NCBI GenBank assembly: GCA_035515515.1
Contig: DATJBC010000081.1
Location: 1-15,411 of the forward strand
Reading direction: 5' to 3'
Origin: DATJBC01 sp035515515
GTDB lineage: Bacteria; Actinomycetota; Acidimicrobiia; Acidimicrobiales; UBA8190
Length of the DNA stretch: 15,411 nt
Part shown: piece by piece, positions 12,890 through 15,411 of the stretch
Position numbering within the stretch: position 1 is the stretch's first letter
Layout: every line of letters begins with the position of its first letter
The notes under the pieces: generated by a model
Seen by the model: only the letters and a program-made list of their open reading frames with translations
Told to the model about the DNA's origin: nothing
Databases searched by the model: none
Made by a program: the position numbers and the translations under genes

Positions 12890-13339
12890 ATGGAGCCCAT
12901 CGGCAGGGTCGTGGGCGGGCGCCACGACCTCACCGACGACGACTGGGGTGCGGTGGAGTCCACCATCGTGCTCGACCCCGCCGTGCTCGGGGCCGACGCC
13001 ACGGCGGGGCTGGCGGGCTTCTCCCACGTCGAGGTCCTCTTCGTCTTCCACCGCGTCGAGGAGGGCGGGATCGAGCGCGGCGCACGCCATCCCCGGGGGC
13101 ACCGCCACTGGCCCGCGGTGGGGATCCTGGCCCAGCGGGCCAAGGGCCGTCCCAACCGCCTGGGGGTGACCACCTGCGAGCTCGTGGCCGTGGACGGCCT
13201 CGCCCTCACGGTGCGGGGCCTCGACGCCGTGGACGGCACGCCGGTGCTGGACGTGAAGCCCTACATGCGCGGCTTCGCCCCCCGGGGGCCGGTCACCGAG
13301 CCCCCCTGGGCGGAGGAGCTCATGCGCGGCTACTGGTGA
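12890..13339 (+). CDS. TrmO/TsaA (UPF0066) domain protein, probable tRNA (N6-threonylcarbamoyladenosine37-N6)-methyltransferase
   Basis: The 149-residue product has the TsaA beta-barrel signature: an N-terminal PIGRVVGGR strand (3-11), FSHVEVLFVFHRVE (44-57), GRPNRLGVTTCELVAVDG (86-103) and GTPVLDVKPY (116-125). In E. coli TrmO this domain binds S-adenosylmethionine and methylates t6A37 of tRNA-Thr. This protein is a short form with the domain only and lacks the E. coli C-terminal extension, so activity on tRNA is inferred from the family. The conserved ATG at 12890 is given as a conservative start. The strong GAGGAGG at 12864-12870 is better placed for an in-frame CTG at 12878, which would add MRIE, still a natural length before the first strand. 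The gene ends at a bidirectional terminator shared with amidase 2. Confidence 0.85.
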   Translation: MEPIGRVVGGRHDLTDDDWGAVESTIVLDPAVLGADATAGLAGFSHVEVLFVFHRVEEGGIERGARHPRGHRHWPAVGILAQRAKGRPNRLGVTTCELVAVDGLALTVRGLDAVDGTPVLDVKPYMRGFAPRGPVTEPPWAEELMRGYW

Positions 13340-13387
13340 CCGGGCGCGCCCCGCGCCCCGCGCCCCGGGGCGCCCCGGGTCCGGTCA
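13337..13387. terminator. Bidirectional terminator carrying both stop codons
   Basis: TGACCGG (13337-13343) pairs with CCGGTCA (13381-13387); the first is the stop of the TrmO-domain gene and the second contains the stop of amidase 2. Between them are three tandem GCGCCCC 7-mers (13346-13366) followed by GGGGCGC (13367-13373). The last copy makes the palindrome CGCCCCGGGGCG (13361-13372), so inner pairing can take several registers. Confidence 0.6.
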
Positions 13388-14824
13388 GGCCGACACCGGC
13401 GGGCGCCGTTCGTGCCAGGGTGCCGCCTCCTCGAGCTGGGCGGCCACCTGGATGAGCACGTCCTCGCGCCCGTAGGGGGCCACCAGCTGCACCCCGATGG
13501 GCAGGCCCGCCGCGCTGTGGTGCAGGGGCAGGGACACCGCCGGCTGCCCGGTGGCGTTGAACACCGGCGTGAAGGGCACCAGCGCGGCGGCCCGCAGCAG
13601 CCCGTGCCCCGGGTTCTCGGGCGGGGAGTCGAACTCGCCCAGCACCGGCGGCGGCTCGGCCAGCGTCGGCGTGAGCAGGAGGTCGAATCCCCCCTCGTAC
13701 CACTGGGCCACGTCCCGGGCCGTCACCTGCAGGGCGCGCTGGGCCTTCAGGTAGTCCGCCGCGTTGGCGGCCCGGCCGAGGTCGGCGAGCGCCCACGAGA
13801 GGGGCTCGACGTCCTCGGGGCCCAGCGCCCGCCCCAGCAGCGCGGGCCAGTAGTGGTCGATGTCGTGGGCCATGCCCGCCGCCCACACCACGAGGAAGGC
13901 ATCGATGAAGCCGGGGCTGTCGAGCGCCTCCACGTGGGCGGCCTCGACGTGGTGCCCCAGGGCCTCCAGGGTGCGGGCGGCCCCCACCGCCGCGGCCACG
14001 CACTCCGGATGGGTCTGCACGCTCCCCCCGAAGGCCGCCGTCTGGAGCCCGATGCGCAGGCGCCCCGGATCGGCGCCCACCTCGTCGGCGTAGGGACGCC
14101 GCGGCGGTGGGACCGCGTAGGGGTCCCCGGGGGCGGGGCCGTGCACGGCGTCGAGGACGGCGGCGCTGTCGCGCACGGTGCGCGTCACGGCGAGCTCGCA
14201 CACGAGCCCGCCCATGATGTCGCCCCAGTCGGGGCCGAGCGAGACCCGGGCCCGGGAGGGCTTCAGGCCCACGAGGCCGCACGCGCTGGCCGGGATGCGG
14301 ATGGACCCGCCGCCGTCGTTGGCGTGCGCCACGCTCACCATGCCCGAGGCCACCGCGGCGGCCGACCCGCCGCTGGAGCCCCCCGTGGAGCGCGTGGTAT
14401 CCCAAGGGTTGCGCGCCGGCCCGTAGGCGGCGGGCTCGGTGGTGGGCAGGATGCCCAGCTCGGGGGTGTTGGTGCGGCCGATGACGACGAACCCCGCGGC
14501 GCGCAGGCGCCGCGCCAGCTCCTGGTCGTGGCGCGCCACGTACCGGGCGTCCTTGAGCGCCTGCATGCCCTCGTGGAGCTCCTCGCCCGCCAGCGAGCAC
14601 AGCAGGTCCTTGAGGAGCAGCGGCACCCCCCGGAAGGGGCCGGCCGGCAGCGCTCCGGCGGCCTCGCGGCGCGCCTCGTCGAACCGGGTGCGGATCACGG
14701 CGTTGAGCTCGGGGTTGAGCTTCTCGACGCGGGCCACGGCCTCGTCGACGAGCTCGAGCGGCGACGCCGCCCCCGAGCGGACCAGCTCGGCCAGGCCGCA
14801 GGCGTCGACGAAGGGCTCAGGCAC
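13385..14824 (-). CDS. Amidase-signature family amidase (full length)
   Basis: The 479-residue cytosolic Ser-Ser-Lys amidohydrolase has a full N-terminal helical region (LAELVRSGAASPLELVDEAVARVEKLNPELNAV). Catalytic K72 sits in VPLLLKDLL, the cis-Ser in STGGSSGGSAAA (146-157), and nucleophile S174 in NDGGGSIRIPASACG. The C-terminal TPVFNATGQPAVSLPL and PIGVQLVAPYGRED blocks are typical. Length is standard for the family. No gatB/gatC neighbours are seen and it is unlikely to be the tRNA amidotransferase subunit; relatives act on aliphatic or aryl amides. It is clearly different from the short amidase at 2736-3863. GTG at 14824 overlaps the stop of the upstream sulfotransferase-like gene by 8 bases (GTGCCTGA), so the two are co-transcribed and probably translationally coupled. 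Confidence 0.93.
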   Translation of the reverse strand: MPEPFVDACGLAELVRSGAASPLELVDEAVARVEKLNPELNAVIRTRFDEARREAAGALPAGPFRGVPLLLKDLLCSLAGEELHEGMQALKDARYVARHDQELARRLRAAGFVVIGRTNTPELGILPTTEPAAYGPARNPWDTTRSTGGSSGGSAAAVASGMVSVAHANDGGGSIRIPASACGLVGLKPSRARVSLGPDWGDIMGGLVCELAVTRTVRDSAAVLDAVHGPAPGDPYAVPPPRRPYADEVGADPGRLRIGLQTAAFGGSVQTHPECVAAAVGAARTLEALGHHVEAAHVEALDSPGFIDAFLVVWAAGMAHDIDHYWPALLGRALGPEDVEPLSWALADLGRAANAADYLKAQRALQVTARDVAQWYEGGFDLLLTPTLAEPPPVLGEFDSPPENPGHGLLRAAALVPFTPVFNATGQPAVSLPLHHSAAGLPIGVQLVAPYGREDVLIQVAAQLEEAAPWHERRPPVSA

Positions 14825-15411
14825 CGGCGTCGGCCTGGCCCTGCAGCGCCTCCACGGCCTCCTCCACCGACAGCGAGTCGCCGATGGTGGGGAACTCCTC
14901 GCGCGTGTTGAGGTGCGGGAAGGGCGCGTCGGGGACGGCGAGGCCCAGGGCGTCGCACAGCGGCTTCCAGCCGTCGCCGGGACGCCACTCCACGAGGCGG
15001 CCCGGGGGGACCTCGGCCCGGACGCGCGCGTTGTGGCGCTCGTAGGCCTCGCAGGCCGCCGTCTCGTCGGTCCACCGGTCGGTGAAGCGGGCCGTGGCCA
15101 CCGCCAGCCACATCTCGTACCACTCGGCCATCTCGGGGGGCAGCGACTCGGGCCCGGCGATGGTGAAGATCGTCTGGCTGGCGCTCTCCCACCAGGTGCG
15201 CGTGTCGCGCCGGGTGGACAGCACGACCACGGCGTCGGGGTTGTCGCGCGCCAGCTCCTCCCAGAACAGGCAGGCCGGGAAGTCCACCGCGGCGACGTAG
15301 GGCTCCATGAACGCCTGCCAGTCGATGTCCTCGGTGGCGGCCCGTCGCCACTGCGGCACGTGGTCGGGATGGGTGAGGACCTCGACCATGTGGTAGCAGG
15401 GCCCTCCGAGC
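14817..15411 (-). CDS. Sulfotransferase-family protein, 5' end outside the window (partial)
   Basis: The visible 197 C-terminal residues match the bacterial/animal 'sulfotransferase family' related to Sulfotransfer_4. The frame continues past the internal ATG at 15389 to the right edge as LGGPCYHMVEV, which is the family's conserved LGxGPCYHMxEV motif, so that ATG is not the start. Further motifs are DFPACLFWEELARDNPDAVVVLSTRRD, the WW helix after it, the AYERHNARVRAEVPPGRLVEW strand, GWKPLCDALG and FPHLNTREEF. The N-terminal P-loop that binds the phosphoadenylyl-sulfate donor lies outside the window, so activity cannot be judged. The stop overlaps the start of amidase 2. Substrate is unknown; many members of this family remain uncharacterised. 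Confidence 0.85.
   Translation of the reverse strand, partial: LGGPCYHMVEVLTHPDHVPQWRRAATEDIDWQAFMEPYVAAVDFPACLFWEELARDNPDAVVVLSTRRDTRTWWESASQTIFTIAGPESLPPEMAEWYEMWLAVATARFTDRWTDETAACEAYERHNARVRAEVPPGRLVEWRPGDGWKPLCDALGLAVPDAPFPHLNTREEFPTIGDSLSVEEAVEALQGQADAGA

Noticed and set aside
9098..13239. Long minus-strand open frames opposite the membrane protein, acyltransferase and TrmO genes
   Set aside because: They are shadows of well-supported plus-strand genes with no domain signals of their own.
15381..15389. ATG at 15389 as the start of the sulfotransferase-like gene
   Set aside because: The frame stays open to the window edge and the upstream codons LGGPCYH continue the family's conserved motif, so the true start lies outside the window.

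Overview
The window is very GC-rich, dense in genes and uses many GTG starts. Almost every codon ends in G or C, and leaderless or SD-poor starts are common. This points to a high-GC actinobacterium; a member of the Acidimicrobiia is plausible from the mix of genes, but nothing in the window fixes the lineage. No rRNA, tRNA, insertion sequence, phage gene or CRISPR array was found. Most genes are ordinary chromosomal metabolism; the less ordinary material sits in the intergenic spaces.

Left part (1-2740): after the tail of a possible upstream gene, a promoter-like element precedes a zinc-type cation diffusion facilitator whose stop overlaps the start of an acylphosphatase (GTGA overlap). A 527-base space without a credible gene follows. 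It holds strong nested inverted repeats and four GTCCCCAG copies spaced 21, 22 and 11 bases apart. A leftward SRPBCC (START-like) gene comes next, then a 33-residue Cys-rich ORF that converges on a short amidase through a hairpin whose two arms each carry a stop codon.

Middle (2736-7650): a leftward amidase-signature enzyme is divergent from a rightward one-carbon pair. The pair is formate-tetrahydrofolate ligase (fhs) followed 17 bases later by an FchA/FTCD-type cyclodeaminase-fold protein, which together would convert formate to methenyl-tetrahydrofolate. A terminator hairpin separates them from a convergent two-domain MaoC-type enoyl-CoA hydratase. The hydratase is divergent from a MerR-family regulator. 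An imperfect dyad lies between the -35-like and -10-like elements of the hydratase promoter, which is the architecture expected of a MerR-controlled promoter.

Right part (7650-15411): an FAD-dependent oxidoreductase of the phytoene-desaturase/PYROXD2 group is followed by a polytopic membrane protein (possible GT-C glycosyltransferase). That gene ends in the start of an OafA-type acyltransferase with a C-terminal SGNH domain, so the two look like an envelope-glycan modification pair. A TrmO/TsaA-domain gene follows and converges on a second amidase. The amidase overlaps by 8 bases the 3' end of a sulfotransferase-like gene that runs off the right edge.

I see no complete novel defence or mobile system. 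The best leads are the 1379-1905 intergenic element with its phased repeats, the MerR/MaoC operator architecture, and the 33-residue Cys peptide gene.
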